A stretch of 64,000 nt of DNA from Marinospirillum alkaliphilum DSM 21637 (GTDB lineage Bacteria > Pseudomonadota > Gammaproteobacteria > Pseudomonadales > Halomonadaceae). Positions within the stretch are counted from its first letter, which is position 1; the number at the start of each line of letters is the position of its first letter. The notes under the pieces were generated by a model that did no database searches, was not told the DNA's origin, and worked only from the letters and a program-made list of their open reading frames with translations. A program made the position numbers and the translations under genes. The stretch spans positions 1 to 64,000 of the forward strand of contig NZ_FPJW01000001.1 of the NCBI RefSeq assembly GCF_900119735.1, given 5' to 3'. Shown here piece by piece: positions 7,990-16,727 of the stretch.

Positions 7990-9528
7990 ATGCATGAATC
8001 CGGCGATACATCCCTGGCACTTCAACTCAAGGCGGCAGCAGAAGCATTGCCGCCAGAAGTGTTCAGGCTGGCAGTGGAACAGGCCGCAGTGGCGATCAGC
8101 ATTACCGATACCCGGGCTCGTATAGTGTATGCCAACCCCTGCTTTGAGCAGGTGACCGGTTATACCGCCGAAGAAATCATTGGGCGCAACCAGTCCATCT
8201 TGTCCTACAAGGTCACACCACGGCTGGTGTATGAAAGCCTGTGGGCTCAACTGGCTCGAAAAGAACCCTGGAATGGTCTGCTGGTGAACCGCCGCCAGGA
8301 TGGCAGTCGTTATCTGGCGGATCTGACCATCACACCGGTGATGAATGATGCTGGTGAAGTCACTCATTTTCTGGGGTTGCATCGGGATGTCACAGAGGTG
8401 CATCAGTTGGAGCATCAAGTGATGAACCAGCGGGCACTGATTGAGTCAGCAGTGGATGCTGCTGAAGTGGCAATGGTGCTGATTGATGATCAGCTACAAC
8501 CAATCCTGAGTAACCGCAGTTACAAGGCCTTGCAACAGAAGCTGGGGCGCGAGCCACTAAAGGTGGTGTTTAATGCCTTGCAGCAGCAATGGCCGGAACG
8601 AGTGGCTGATCAGTTGGGTTTAACCAGAGGGTTTGCTGCCATGGAAGCCTGTCTGGATCTGCCAGAACTGCGCCAGACGGTGTTTCTGAACTGTTCCGGA
8701 TCGGTGATCGAAGAGAAGGACACCAGTGCTGATGCTTATTACAAGAGCCAGGTACGCTGTTACCTGCTGGTGACCTTGCAGGACATCACCAGCCTGAAAG
8801 AGCAGCAGAACCTGATGCGCCTGAACAGCCTGCAAGCCTTGCTGGCTGAACAGGAGCGTATTCAGAGTGTACGTGAAGCCCTGTCGGGAGCCATTTATCA
8901 ACTGGAGCGACCACTCAACCTGATTAACGCAGCTGCCCGCCTGGTGGAGCGGCGAGGTCATACCGACCCGGCAGAACTGCTGAAGTTGTTGAGCGAGGTG
9001 CAGCAGGCTGGTCGTCAGACCCTGGACATGCTGCAGGCTTGCATTCCGGCCCAGAGCGAAGAAGCCGCACAAAGTATCAACATCAATGAATTGCTGAAAA
9101 ACACCCTCAGTCTGCTCACACCTCGCCTGCTGGCGACCGGCATCACCGTGGACTGGCAACCGGAAAGTCAGCTCAAGGCTGTGCGTGGACAGCCAACCCG
9201 TTTGTCCAGCTTGTTTAAACAGCTATTGGAAAATGCCATTGATGCCCTGGAAGACCATCGTGGGCCGGTACGGGAAATTCTGCTGGTGACGCGTAACCGG
9301 GATGAAAGTGTTGAAATTCTGCTGGAAGACAGTGGCAGTGGTATTCCGGTGGCTGATCAGTTGAAGGTGTTTGAACCCTTTTACTCCACCCGGGAACCCG
9401 GGGAGGGCCATCTCGGCATGGGTTTGACCCTGGCTCAGGATATTGTGAACAGCCACCACGGACTGATCGAAATAGACCCGGAAACGGTTTCAGGATGTCG
9501 GATTAAGGTGCAACTTCCCTATGTATGA
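7990..9528 (+). CDS. nifL: Nitrogen fixation regulatory protein NifL
   Basis: 512-aa anti-activator of NifA. Residues ~25-140 form a PAS domain ([25 protein letters not shown], then LGLHRDV), the flavin redox sensor in Azotobacter. A second PAS-like region and a Q-rich linker follow. The C-terminal GHKL domain keeps the N, G1, F and G2 boxes ([35 protein letters not shown]). The usual H-box histidine is not seen ([10 protein letters not shown]), in line with NifL not acting as a kinase. AGGAG at 7978-7982 stands 7 nt before ATG 7990; an ATG at 7957 lies within the promoter. The stop overlaps nifA by 8 bp, so both are made in step. Confidence 0.93.
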   Translation: MHESGDTSLALQLKAAAEALPPEVFRLAVEQAAVAISITDTRARIVYANPCFEQVTGYTAEEIIGRNQSILSYKVTPRLVYESLWAQLARKEPWNGLLVNRRQDGSRYLADLTITPVMNDAGEVTHFLGLHRDVTEVHQLEHQVMNQRALIESAVDAAEVAMVLIDDQLQPILSNRSYKALQQKLGREPLKVVFNALQQQWPERVADQLGLTRGFAAMEACLDLPELRQTVFLNCSGSVIEEKDTSADAYYKSQVRCYLLVTLQDITSLKEQQNLMRLNSLQALLAEQERIQSVREALSGAIYQLERPLNLINAAARLVERRGHTDPAELLKLLSEVQQAGRQTLDMLQACIPAQSEEAAQSININELLKNTLSLLTPRLLATGITVDWQPESQLKAVRGQPTRLSSLFKQLLENAIDALEDHRGPVREILLVTRNRDESVEILLEDSGSGIPVADQLKVFEPFYSTREPGEGHLGMGLTLAQDIVNSHHGLIEIDPETVSGCRIKVQLPYV

Positions 9529-11092
9529 CTTAAATGATTCCTTCCCGGAAGATAAAGCGGATGCCCTGCCGCCGGATGTGCTGCAGGCGATACTGGTCGG
9601 TGAACTGGAAACCCTTTACCAGGTCAGTCAGGTGTTGTCCGAGTCCCTGAACCTGCAGGCTACACTCAGCCGGGTGCTGGAAGTGCTGGATGACCGGGTT
9701 GGGCTGGAGCGTGGACTGGTGGCGCTGGTTTCACCAGAAAAAGAAGAACTGGTGGTGTACGCCTTGCACGGCGTCCCTGATCTGACCGCTGGTGACATCC
9801 GTTACCGTTCCGGTGAAGGCATAGTCGGGCAGGTGTTGGACCAAGGTCGTAGTGTGATCCTGCATCGCATCACTGACGACTCCCGCTTTCTCGGGCGACT
9901 GGGTATTTATGATCCGCAACGTCCCTTCATCGGGGTGCCGATTCGCAGCGGTGATGAAGTGCTGGGGGTGTTTGCCGCTCAGCCCAGCAGCAACCAGAAA
10001 GAGTTGCTGGGTGAACGGGCCCGCTTTCTGGAAATGGTTGCCAACCTGATCGGGCAGACGGTGCGTCTGTCGCGTGAGGTGGAAAGTGAGCGCCGTGCGT
10101 TAAAGGATGAACGGGATGAACTCAAGCGCACGGTACGTGGCCAGTTCGGTTTTGACAACATCATCGGACGCTCCTTTGTGATGCGGCAGGTGTTTGAGCA
10201 GGTGCGGCAGGTGGCCAAGTGGAACACCACCGTACTGATCCGGGGTGAAACCGGCACCGGCAAGGAACTGATTGCCAATGCCATTCACTACAACTCACCG
10301 CGTGCACGTGGTCCGTTTGTTAAACTCAACTGCGCTGCGCTGCCGGAAAACCTGCTGGAGTCGGAACTCTTTGGCCATGAAAAGGGTGCCTTCACCGGTG
10401 CCGTGTCCCAGCGCCAGGGGCGTTTTGAGCAGGCCGATAAGGGCACCCTGTTTCTGGATGAGATCGGTGAAGTGTCGCCCGGTTTTCAGGCCAAACTGCT
10501 GCGAGTGTTGCAGGAAGGTGAGCTGGAGCGGGTGGGTGGCACTCGCAGCATCAAGGTGAATGTACGGGTGGTGGCGGCAACCCACCGGGATCTGGAAGCT
10601 GATGTTGAAAACGGCCTGTTTCGTGAAGACTTGTATTACCGCCTGAATGTGATGCCGATTTTTATGCCGACCCTGCGCGAGCGGCTGGAAGATGTGCCTG
10701 ATATTGCCAACTTCCTGCTGCAGAAGGTGGCCGTGGCACAGGAGCGTGAGCTGACCATCACTGATGCCGCGTTGCGGGTGCTGATGCACCACAGCTGGCC
10801 GGGTAACGTGCGTGAATTGCAGAACTGTCTGGAGCGGGCAGCGGTCATGTCTTATGACGGGGTGATTGACCGGGACCAGGTACTGTTGACCGGCATTGAA
10901 GAGCAGGTGACCGGCTCGCGCGGCGGCCAGGTGGATCTGGCCGATGAAAACCTCGATGAGCGTGAACGGGTGATCGCTGCACTGGAGCAGGCCGGTTGGG
11001 TTCAGGCCAAGGCGGCACGTTTGCTGGGCATGACTCCGCGTCAGATCGCCTACCGCATTCAGACCCTGAACATTCGCGTCAAACAGATCTGA
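9521..11092 (+). CDS. nifA: nif-specific transcriptional activator NifA
   Basis: 523-aa sigma-54-dependent activator. It has an N-terminal GAF domain (~residues 20-185), a central AAA+ domain with Walker A GETGTGKE, the sigma-54 contact loop GAFTGA and Walker [10 protein letters not shown], and a C-terminal Fis-type helix-turn-helix ([19 protein letters not shown]). The interdomain linker has no cysteine pair, as in gammaproteobacterial NifA controlled by NifL, unlike the oxygen-sensitive alphaproteobacterial type. The length is nearly that of Azotobacter NifA. The start overlaps the nifL stop. A terminator follows. Confidence 0.97.
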   Translation: MYDLNDSFPEDKADALPPDVLQAILVGELETLYQVSQVLSESLNLQATLSRVLEVLDDRVGLERGLVALVSPEKEELVVYALHGVPDLTAGDIRYRSGEGIVGQVLDQGRSVILHRITDDSRFLGRLGIYDPQRPFIGVPIRSGDEVLGVFAAQPSSNQKELLGERARFLEMVANLIGQTVRLSREVESERRALKDERDELKRTVRGQFGFDNIIGRSFVMRQVFEQVRQVAKWNTTVLIRGETGTGKELIANAIHYNSPRARGPFVKLNCAALPENLLESELFGHEKGAFTGAVSQRQGRFEQADKGTLFLDEIGEVSPGFQAKLLRVLQEGELERVGGTRSIKVNVRVVAATHRDLEADVENGLFREDLYYRLNVMPIFMPTLRERLEDVPDIANFLLQKVAVAQERELTITDAALRVLMHHSWPGNVRELQNCLERAAVMSYDGVIDRDQVLLTGIEEQVTGSRGGQVDLADENLDERERVIAALEQAGWVQAKAARLLGMTPRQIAYRIQTLNIRVKQI

Positions 11093-11105
11093 GTCTTCTT
11101 ACTGG

Positions 11106-11143
11106 CCCGACTGACTTCCTGTGGAGTGGTCGGGTCTTTTTTT
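11106..11143 (+). terminator. Rho-independent terminator after nifA
   Basis: The arms CCCGAC and GTCGGG enclose a loop with an inner TTCC-TGT-GGA hairpin, followed by a T-rich tract (TCTTTTTTTG). It separates nifLA from the nifB transcript. The loop resembles that of a hairpin near 56566. Confidence 0.85.
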
Positions 11144-11205
11144 GTCTGGTGAATCAGTTGTCTGCTGAATCAGTTGTCTGGCGGATGGAAGGGTGACCCC
11201 ATCAG

Positions 11206-11221
11206 TGTCTTGAGTGCGACA
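11206..11221 (+). promoter_or_regulatory. NifA upstream activator site 1 of nifB
   Basis: TGT-CTTGAGTGCG-ACA matches TGT-N10-ACA. It lies exactly 33 bp, close to three helical turns, upstream of the second site. Confidence 0.65.
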
Positions 11222-11238
11222 AGTGACTGTTCGGAACC

Positions 11239-11254
11239 TGTTTGATAACCGACA
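11239..11254 (+). promoter_or_regulatory. NifA upstream activator site 2 of nifB
   Basis: TGT-TTGATAACCG-ACA matches TGT-N10-ACA. Its centre lies about 97 bp upstream of the expected nifB transcription start, a usual distance for NifA sites. Confidence 0.7.
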
Positions 11255-11316
11255 AATCATCATCGAACAAGAATTAAAATCCAGTAAATCAGGTGGTTAT
11301 AACTTTTTTCTGAAGT

Positions 11317-11331
11317 GGGTACGGAATTTGC
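11317..11331 (+). promoter_or_regulatory. Sigma-54 (-24/-12) promoter of nifB
   Basis: GGGTACG-GAAT-TTGC has the invariant GG and GC with exactly 10 nt between them and differs from TGGCACG-N4-TTGC at two positions. Transcription would start near 11343, 25 nt before the nifB GTG. Confidence 0.75.
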
Positions 11332-11367
11332 GAAGCAAGCAGTGAACCTGATGATGAGGAACTGACC

Positions 11368-12882
11368 GTGAAGCTGCCCGTTCTCAATGATGAAAAAACA
11401 GAATCCGCCGGTGGGTGCTCGTCCAGTGGCTGTGGCTCTTCTGCCTCAGCGATGGATCACCTGCCCGATACCATCCGTGACAAGGTGGCCAACCACCCGT
11501 GTTTTTCCGAGCAGGCACACCACTATTTTGCCCGCATGCACGTGGCTGTGGCACCGGCATGTAATATCCAGTGCAACTACTGCAATCGTAAATACGACTG
11601 CAGCAATGAATCCCGGCCGGGCGTGGTATCCGAAGTGCTGAGCCCCGCGCAGGCGGTGAAAAAGGTCAAGGCGGTAGCTGCCGCCATTCCACAGATGTCA
11701 GTGCTGGGTATTGCCGGTCCTGGTGACCCGTTGGCCAACCCGCAGCGCACCTTTGAAACCTTCCGTCGCCTCAGTGAAGAAGCGCCGGACATCAAGTTGT
11801 GTGTGTCCACCAATGGTCTGAATCTGCCTGCCTGTGCAGAAGAAATCAGCAAGCACAACATTGATCACGTCACCATCACCATCAACTGTGTGGACCCGGA
11901 AATCGGTGCCAGAATTTATCCCTGGATCTTCTGGGAAAACCGCCGTATCCGCGGTGTGGAAGCGGCGCGCATCCTCATCGAACAGCAGCAGAAAGGGCTG
12001 GAAATGCTGATCGAACGGGGCGTGTTGGTGAAGGTCAACTCGGTGATGATCCCGGGTATCAATGATGAACACCTGAAAGAAGTTTCACGCATCGTCAAGG
12101 AAAAAGGGGCTTTCCTGCACAACGTCATGCCCATTATTGCCGAGGCAGAACATGGCACCTATTTTGGCCTGACCGGACAGCGTGAACCCACCGCAGCCGA
12201 GCTGGAAGCACTGCAGGATGCCTGTGCCGGTGACATGAACATGATGCGCCACTGCCGCCAGTGCCGTGCGGATGCCGTTGGCCTGCTGGGTGAAGACCGT
12301 GGTGAAGAGTTTACCCTCGACAAGATCGATGCCATGGAGGTGGATTATGAAGCCGCCATGGTGCAGCGTGCTGAAGTGCAGCAACAGTTGCTGGCGCAGC
12401 TCAACAGTCAGCGCAACAAGTTGCAGAACCAGGTTCAGGAACAGCCGATCCGTATTTTGCCGCCATCACGTCCGGTGAAAATGGCAGTGGCCACCAAAGG
12501 GGGCGGCATCATCAATCAGCACTTTGGTCATGCCACCGAGTTTCTGGTGTATGAAGCCAGTCAGAAGGGGGTGCGTTTTATCGGGCACCGCCAGGTGGAC
12601 AAGCCCTACTGCGAGGGTGGCTCGAGCTGCGGTGATGATGGTGAAACTGTACTGCAGTCGATTGTGCGCCAACTGGAAGACTGTGAAGTGCTGCTTTGCT
12701 CCAAGGTGGGTTATGAACCCTGGAGTGCACTGGAAGAAGCTGGCATTCAACCGGATGGTGAGCATGCCATGGAGCCGATTGAAGAAGCAGTGCAAGCCGT
12801 TTATCAGCAGATGCTGGCGCGCGGATTGGCAGAAAAACCGGCTGATCAGCAGCAAAGCCTGAGCCAGTTGCAAACAGCCTGA
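11368..12882 (+). CDS. nifB: Nitrogenase cofactor biosynthesis protein NifB
   Basis: 504-aa radical-SAM enzyme that fuses two [4Fe-4S] units plus carbide and sulfide into the NifB-co precursor of FeMo-co. The radical-SAM CX3CX2C motif is CNIQCNYC near residue 63, followed by NRKYDCSNESRPGV. AGPGDPLANP is another conserved segment. The C-terminal ~120 residues are the NifX-like cofactor-binding domain (KMAVATKGGGIINQHFGHATEF). Translation starts at a GTG preceded by GATGAGGA. It is the first gene of nifB-fdxN-nifQ and has its own NifA/sigma-54 control region. Confidence 0.97.
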   Translation: MKLPVLNDEKTESAGGCSSSGCGSSASAMDHLPDTIRDKVANHPCFSEQAHHYFARMHVAVAPACNIQCNYCNRKYDCSNESRPGVVSEVLSPAQAVKKVKAVAAAIPQMSVLGIAGPGDPLANPQRTFETFRRLSEEAPDIKLCVSTNGLNLPACAEEISKHNIDHVTITINCVDPEIGARIYPWIFWENRRIRGVEAARILIEQQQKGLEMLIERGVLVKVNSVMIPGINDEHLKEVSRIVKEKGAFLHNVMPIIAEAEHGTYFGLTGQREPTAAELEALQDACAGDMNMMRHCRQCRADAVGLLGEDRGEEFTLDKIDAMEVDYEAAMVQRAEVQQQLLAQLNSQRNKLQNQVQEQPIRILPPSRPVKMAVATKGGGIINQHFGHATEFLVYEASQKGVRFIGHRQVDKPYCEGGSSCGDDGETVLQSIVRQLEDCEVLLCSKVGYEPWSALEEAGIQPDGEHAMEPIEEAVQAVYQQMLARGLAEKPADQQQSLSQLQTA

Positions 12883-12917
12883 ACAAGGCTGATCGACCAG
12901 ATTTGAGGAGGTGAAAC

Positions 12918-13169
12918 ATGGCTTTTGAAATCGTGGCAGCCTGTGTCAGCTGCACGGCCTGTGAAATGGTTTGCCCCAATCAGGCCATCAGTGCCGGTGA
13001 ACTGCACTTTGAAATTGATCCTGGCCTTTGTACCGAGTGCGCCGAGTCCTACCCGGATCCTCAGTGTGCCAGCATCTGCCCGATTGAAGGGGCGATTCTC
13101 GACGAGTTGGGTGATCCGCTGAATCCACCGGGTTCATTGATTGGCATTCTGCCGCAGGTAGCGGCCTGA
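12918..13169 (+). CDS. fdxN: 2[4Fe-4S] ferredoxin of the nif cluster
   Basis: 83-aa ferredoxin with two cluster motifs, CVSCTACEMVCP near the N-terminus and the extended CTECAESYPDPQCASICP typical of the FdxN/NifB-associated group (longer loop between the second and third cysteines). In Azotobacter this ferredoxin supports NifB-co synthesis. GAGGAGGTG precedes the ATG, one of the strongest ribosome-binding sites in the window. It lies 35 bp after nifB and 26 bp before nifQ, so it is in the same operon. Confidence 0.93.
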   Translation: MAFEIVAACVSCTACEMVCPNQAISAGELHFEIDPGLCTECAESYPDPQCASICPIEGAILDELGDPLNPPGSLIGILPQVAA

Positions 13170-13195
13170 GGCACCAGGTGATGGAGGGTCAGACC

Positions 13196-13768
13196 ATGAA
13201 TGCACAGGTGCAGCCTCCTCGAATCCGCTCACTCTACAGTTATTGGGTGGGTTGTTCGGATGGTGACATCAATGCCATTTATCTGGCACGCATGTTGGCT
13301 TCTCAGGCTGAAGGCCATTCAGTATTGGGCTGTTGCCTGGGATTAAGCCCCGATGCCTTTCAGTCTTTGTTGCAGCGCTATTTCCCACGTTGTTTCCCGA
13401 TGGCAGAAGACTGGTTACCGGCTCAGGATGAACCGGTGCACGACTTTCCGGAGCAGGATTCACTGACGCGCTTGTTGCTGAGTTTTCGGGCTGCCAGGGA
13501 CGAAAGCGAGACCTGGATTGCCAACATCCTGGCATCGGGTTGTGCCGGTCAGGAGCACCTCTGGTATGACCTGGGATTGTGGAGTCGCATGGATCTGCAA
13601 ACCCTGCTGGCGCATAACTTCCCGGAGCTGGTGCGTCGCAATCATCTGGATATGAAGTGGAAAAAGTTTCTTTACCGCCAGTTGTGCATGGACACCGGCC
13701 TGACCTACTGCCGTTCACCCAGCTGTGATGCCTGCCCGGATTACAAGGAGTGTTTTGCTCCGGAATAA
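13196..13768 (+). CDS. nifQ: Nitrogen fixation protein NifQ
   Basis: 190-aa iron-sulfur protein that supplies molybdenum for FeMo-co. The C-terminal cysteine motif C-X7-C-X4-C-X2-C-X5-C (CMDTGLTYC, then CDACPDYKEC) is the metal-binding signature of NifQ. MARNHLDMKWKKFLYRQLC-like sequence (RNHLDMKWKKFLYRQLC) precedes it, as usual. GGAGGGTC stands before ATG 13196, so I prefer this over GTG 13178 and ATG 13181. It is the last nif gene in the window. A nifO gene, found between fdxN and nifQ in Azotobacter, is absent. Confidence 0.93.
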   Translation: MNAQVQPPRIRSLYSYWVGCSDGDINAIYLARMLASQAEGHSVLGCCLGLSPDAFQSLLQRYFPRCFPMAEDWLPAQDEPVHDFPEQDSLTRLLLSFRAARDESETWIANILASGCAGQEHLWYDLGLWSRMDLQTLLAHNFPELVRRNHLDMKWKKFLYRQLCMDTGLTYCRSPSCDACPDYKECFAPE

Positions 13769-13775
13769 ACGGCAT

Positions 13776-13797
13776 AAAAAACCCCGCCGAGGCGGGG
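13776..13797 (-). terminator. Terminator of the paaABCDE operon
   Basis: CCCCGCC-GA-GGCGGGG. On the minus strand it is followed by six T, so it ends minus-strand transcripts coming from paaE. It may also stop nifQ transcripts, though the plus-strand side lacks a T run. Confidence 0.88.
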
Positions 13798-13831
13798 AAT
13801 GACAGATGCAGATTAAACCGATTGCCGGGAT

Positions 13832-14908
13832 TTACTGGTCAAAATCCAGCACTACCTTGTCACTGACCGGGTAACACTGGCAGGACAACACATAACCGGC
13901 TTCCACTTCATAATCTTCCAGGGCAAAGTTGGCATCCATATCCACTTCACCCTCCACTACCTTGGCGCGACAGGTGGAACACACCCCCGCCTTGCAAGAC
14001 CAGGGCAGATCCGCACCATTGGCATTGCCGGCATCCAGAATGCTCTGGGTGTTGCGCGTCAGATCAAAAGTCAGTGCCCGACCATCGGCCACCACCGTGA
14101 CCTGGCTGACGGCCTGTTGATCCACCTGCACATCCGCACGGTCCTTGCGAGCCACCGGGGCACCACCGGCCGGAGTGAACAGCTCATAATGCACGCGGCT
14201 CTTGTCCAGACCATGGTTGATCAGTGAGTCCCGCACACTTTCAGTCATCACCTGCGGCCCGCAGATGAACGCAGCGGTAAGCTCCGGCACCTTCACCCAG
14301 CGATCAAACAGGGCATCACACTTCTCATGATTGATATGACCGTTGTAGAGGTCAATGTCCTGTTGTTCGCGACTGAAAATAAACACCAGATTCAGGCGTT
14401 GCATGTAACGGTTCTTTAAATCTTCCAGCGCTTCACGGAACAGGGTGGTGGCGGTGGAACGGTTGCCATAAAAAAGCGTGAAGCGGCTTTGTGGTTCACT
14501 TTCCAGCGTGGTTTTGATGATGGACAGGATTGGTGTGATGCCACTGCCAGCGGCCACGGCCAGATAATCACCCTGGCGCTGAGGGTCCAGTGCCACATGG
14601 AAATGACCCTGGGGTGGCATCACATCCAGCGTTTGCCCGGCTTTTAACTGCTCGTTGGCAAAGTTGGAAAAACGGCCACCTGCCACACGTTTCACTGCAA
14701 CGCGCAACTCGCCATCATTCACACCGGAGCAGATGGAGTAGGAGCGGCGGACTTCTTCGTTGCTCAGGTGGGTGCGCAGCACCAGGTGCTGGCCCTGAGT
14801 GAAGCGGAAAGTCTCCTGCAGCGAGGCAGGCACATCAAACAGCAGTGAAACCGCATCGCGGGTTTCCGGCCGGACCTCTTTCAGGGTCAATGAATGAAAT
14901 TGGCTCAT
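13832..14908 (-). CDS. paaE: Phenylacetyl-CoA epoxidase reductase subunit PaaE
   Basis: 358-aa NADPH-dependent reductase that feeds electrons to the PaaAC di-iron oxygenase. The N-terminal FAD domain has RRSYSICS, the NAD domain has AAGSGITPILSI and FICGPQVM, and the C-terminal plant-type [2Fe-2S] domain has CKAGVCSTC plus a later SCQC. This order is that of class IA reductases such as E. coli PaaE, with the same length. It closes the paaABCDE operon and is followed by a terminator. It is separated from paaD by 168 bp that contain a large hairpin element. Confidence 0.95.
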   Translation of the reverse strand: MSQFHSLTLKEVRPETRDAVSLLFDVPASLQETFRFTQGQHLVLRTHLSNEEVRRSYSICSGVNDGELRVAVKRVAGGRFSNFANEQLKAGQTLDVMPPQGHFHVALDPQRQGDYLAVAAGSGITPILSIIKTTLESEPQSRFTLFYGNRSTATTLFREALEDLKNRYMQRLNLVFIFSREQQDIDLYNGHINHEKCDALFDRWVKVPELTAAFICGPQVMTESVRDSLINHGLDKSRVHYELFTPAGGAPVARKDRADVQVDQQAVSQVTVVADGRALTFDLTRNTQSILDAGNANGADLPWSCKAGVCSTCRAKVVEGEVDMDANFALEDYEVEAGYVLSCQCYPVSDKVVLDFDQ

Positions 14909-14950
14909 GGTTCTCTCATTTTGTTATCAGTATTCTGGTCCAGACTTCAG

Positions 14951-15063
14951 GACAACACTTGTACAAGGTAACCCGCTTCCGGCGTGTTCGGCTTTCCATG
15001 CCTCAAACGCCGCGCTACGCAGTCCCTGCTTCGCTTGCCGCAGGTTATCCTTGACGTGTTGTC
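14951..15063. repeat. 113-bp hairpin element between paaD and paaE
   Basis: Outer arms GACAACAC (14951-14958) and GTGTTGTC (15056-15063) are perfect complements. Further in, TTGTACAAGGTAACC and GGTTATCCTTGAC pair imperfectly. The inside carries a GC-rich core (CATGCC, CGCCGCGC, CTTCGCTTG) whose layout resembles the core of the tandem hairpins at 23667-23920. It looks like an inserted repetitive extragenic element in the paa operon and could limit readthrough into paaE. Confidence 0.6.
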
Positions 15064-15076
15064 AGCTTGGCAGCAA

Positions 15077-15655
15077 TTAAATGCATTTAAAATAATCAAA
15101 GGGTTCCAGGCAGTCGATGCAGCGATACAGCGCCTTGCAGGCTGTTGAACCAAACTCGCTGACCTGCTCGGTGTGGCTGCTGCCACAATGCGGGCAGGAG
15201 ATCTGTTCCGCATGACCCAGCAGCGTCATTTTGCTGGCGCTGCCCTGGGGTGGCGCAATGCCGTAAGCCCGCAGTTTTTCCCGCCCGGAATCACTGATCC
15301 AGTCAGTGGTCCAGGCAGGGTTCAGCACCCGGGTCACCTGTGGATCACGAATTCCTGCCTGCATCAGTGCGGCAGCAATCTGCTGTTCAATCAACTCGGT
15401 GGCAGGACAGCCCGAATAGGTGGGTGTCACGGCAACCTGCAGCTGATTGTCCAGCCACTGAATGCTGCGCACGATGCCCAGCTCCACCACGCTGACCACC
15501 GGTACTTCCGGATCTTTCACCTCATCCAGCAATTGCCACAGCTGGGTTTCGGTCAGCTGTTCTCCCCCCACATTAGCGGGTACCCGGTCGCTGGCAATGA
15601 TTGGTTGCTCCAGCGGTGCCGGGATCGGGCGGGGTTGATTACCAGATTTTTGCAT
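15077..15655 (-). CDS. paaD: Phenylacetyl-CoA epoxidase assembly protein PaaD
   Basis: 192-aa protein. Its first two thirds are a MIP18/DUF59 domain (LLDEVKDPEVPVVSVVELG, TPTYSGCPATELI) and its C-terminus a zinc-finger-like region (CPHCGSSHTEQVSEFGSTACK, then CIDCLEPF). PaaD is thought to help insert the metal or Fe-S centres of the epoxidase. I start at ATG 15655, which gives a 17-bp overlap with paaC, since the longer frame only reads through paaC sequence. It is the fourth gene of paaABCDE. Confidence 0.93.
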   Translation of the reverse strand: MQKSGNQPRPIPAPLEQPIIASDRVPANVGGEQLTETQLWQLLDEVKDPEVPVVSVVELGIVRSIQWLDNQLQVAVTPTYSGCPATELIEQQIAAALMQAGIRDPQVTRVLNPAWTTDWISDSGREKLRAYGIAPPQGSASKMTLLGHAEQISCPHCGSSHTEQVSEFGSTACKALYRCIDCLEPFDYFKCI

Positions 15656-16415
15656 CCGGATAAGCCCTTTGCAGGAACTGCATTTCTGCCAGAATAAAAC
15701 CCAGGTGTTCGGTGTGGCGGCCGGTTTTACCGCCCTGCTGCATCCAGGCATCTGCGGGTGGCAGGCTCAGGGTGGCTTCGGTCAGTACGCTATTGACCAG
15801 GCCCTGCCAGTCAGCAGCCAGTTGCTCAGCATCAGGTGCCAGTCCGGCAGTGGCCAGATGCTGTTCCACTGCATCAGCCGTCAGCATTTCACCGGTAAAG
15901 CGCCACAGGCTTTCCACGGCCACTTCCATGCGCTGGTGGCTTTCTTCGGTGCCATCCCCCAGGCGTTTCATCCACTCGGATGAACGGCGCAGGTGGTAGG
16001 TCACTTCCTTGAGTGCCTTGGCGGCAATGCCTGCCACCCGTTCATCAGGGGCATTCACAAGGGCTTGCAGGGTGAAATAATGCCAGGCGTCATAAAAGAA
16101 CTGGCGTGCCATGGTGACAGCATAATCTCCGTTGGGCTGCTCAACGAGCAGCAGGTTACGGAACTCATGGGCATCACGGCGATAAGCCAGAGCATCAGCA
16201 TCCCGCTGACCACCTTCCAGCTCTGCGGCATAGTCGTACCAGTTGCGCGCCTGACCAACCAGATCCAGCGCCACGTTCATCAGTGCCATTTCTTCTTCAA
16301 CGGCCGGTGCCTTGCCACACAGTTCACAAAGGCGCTGGCCAAGGATCAGTGCCGAATCAGCCAGCCGCAGCAGGTATTCCTGCAATGCCTGATCCTGAGA
16401 GGGTTGTTGAGTCAT
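15639..16415 (-). CDS. paaC: Phenylacetyl-CoA epoxidase structural subunit PaaC
   Basis: 258-aa ferritin-like subunit that pairs with PaaA but lacks a working di-iron site in the family. Typical segments are LRLADSALILGQRLCELCGKAP and KALKEVTYHLRRSSEWMKRLGDGTEES, of which the second is the most diagnostic. AAGGAG with an 8-nt gap favours ATG 16415 over the GTG at 16424. It overlaps paaD by 17 bp and begins 12 bp after paaB. Confidence 0.94.
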   Translation of the reverse strand: MTQQPSQDQALQEYLLRLADSALILGQRLCELCGKAPAVEEEMALMNVALDLVGQARNWYDYAAELEGGQRDADALAYRRDAHEFRNLLLVEQPNGDYAVTMARQFFYDAWHYFTLQALVNAPDERVAGIAAKALKEVTYHLRRSSEWMKRLGDGTEESHQRMEVAVESLWRFTGEMLTADAVEQHLATAGLAPDAEQLAADWQGLVNSVLTEATLSLPPADAWMQQGGKTGRHTEHLGFILAEMQFLQRAYPDAKIW

Positions 16416-16427
16416 GTTGTTCACTCC

Positions 16428-16709
16428 TTACATGTGACCGACTTCGTCGGGCAACTGGTAGAAGGAGGCATGGCGGTACACCTTGTCTTGTGACGGATCA
16501 AACAAGGGTTCTTTTTCATCCGGTGATGAGGCAGTGATCTGGCTGGAAGGTACAACCCAGATGCTGACACCTTCGTTGCGACGGGTGTAAAGGTCGCGGG
16601 CATTCTCAATTGCCATGCGGGCATCCGCAGCATGCACGCTGCCAACGTGTTTGTGGTTCAGACCGTGTTTGCTGCGTACAAACACTTCGTAGAGAGGCCA
16701 TTCGGACAT
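16428..16709 (-). CDS. paaB: Phenylacetyl-CoA epoxidase subunit PaaB
   Basis: 93-aa subunit that bridges PaaAC heterodimers. It has the family N-terminus WPLYEVFVRSKHGLNHKHVGS and AADARMAIENARDLYTRRNEG. The length matches E. coli PaaB (95 aa). It lies 18 bp after paaA and 12 bp before paaC in the same operon. Confidence 0.96.
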   Translation of the reverse strand: MSEWPLYEVFVRSKHGLNHKHVGSVHAADARMAIENARDLYTRRNEGVSIWVVPSSQITASSPDEKEPLFDPSQDKVYRHASFYQLPDEVGHM

Positions 16710-16727
16710 GTTGATTCTCCTGACAGA

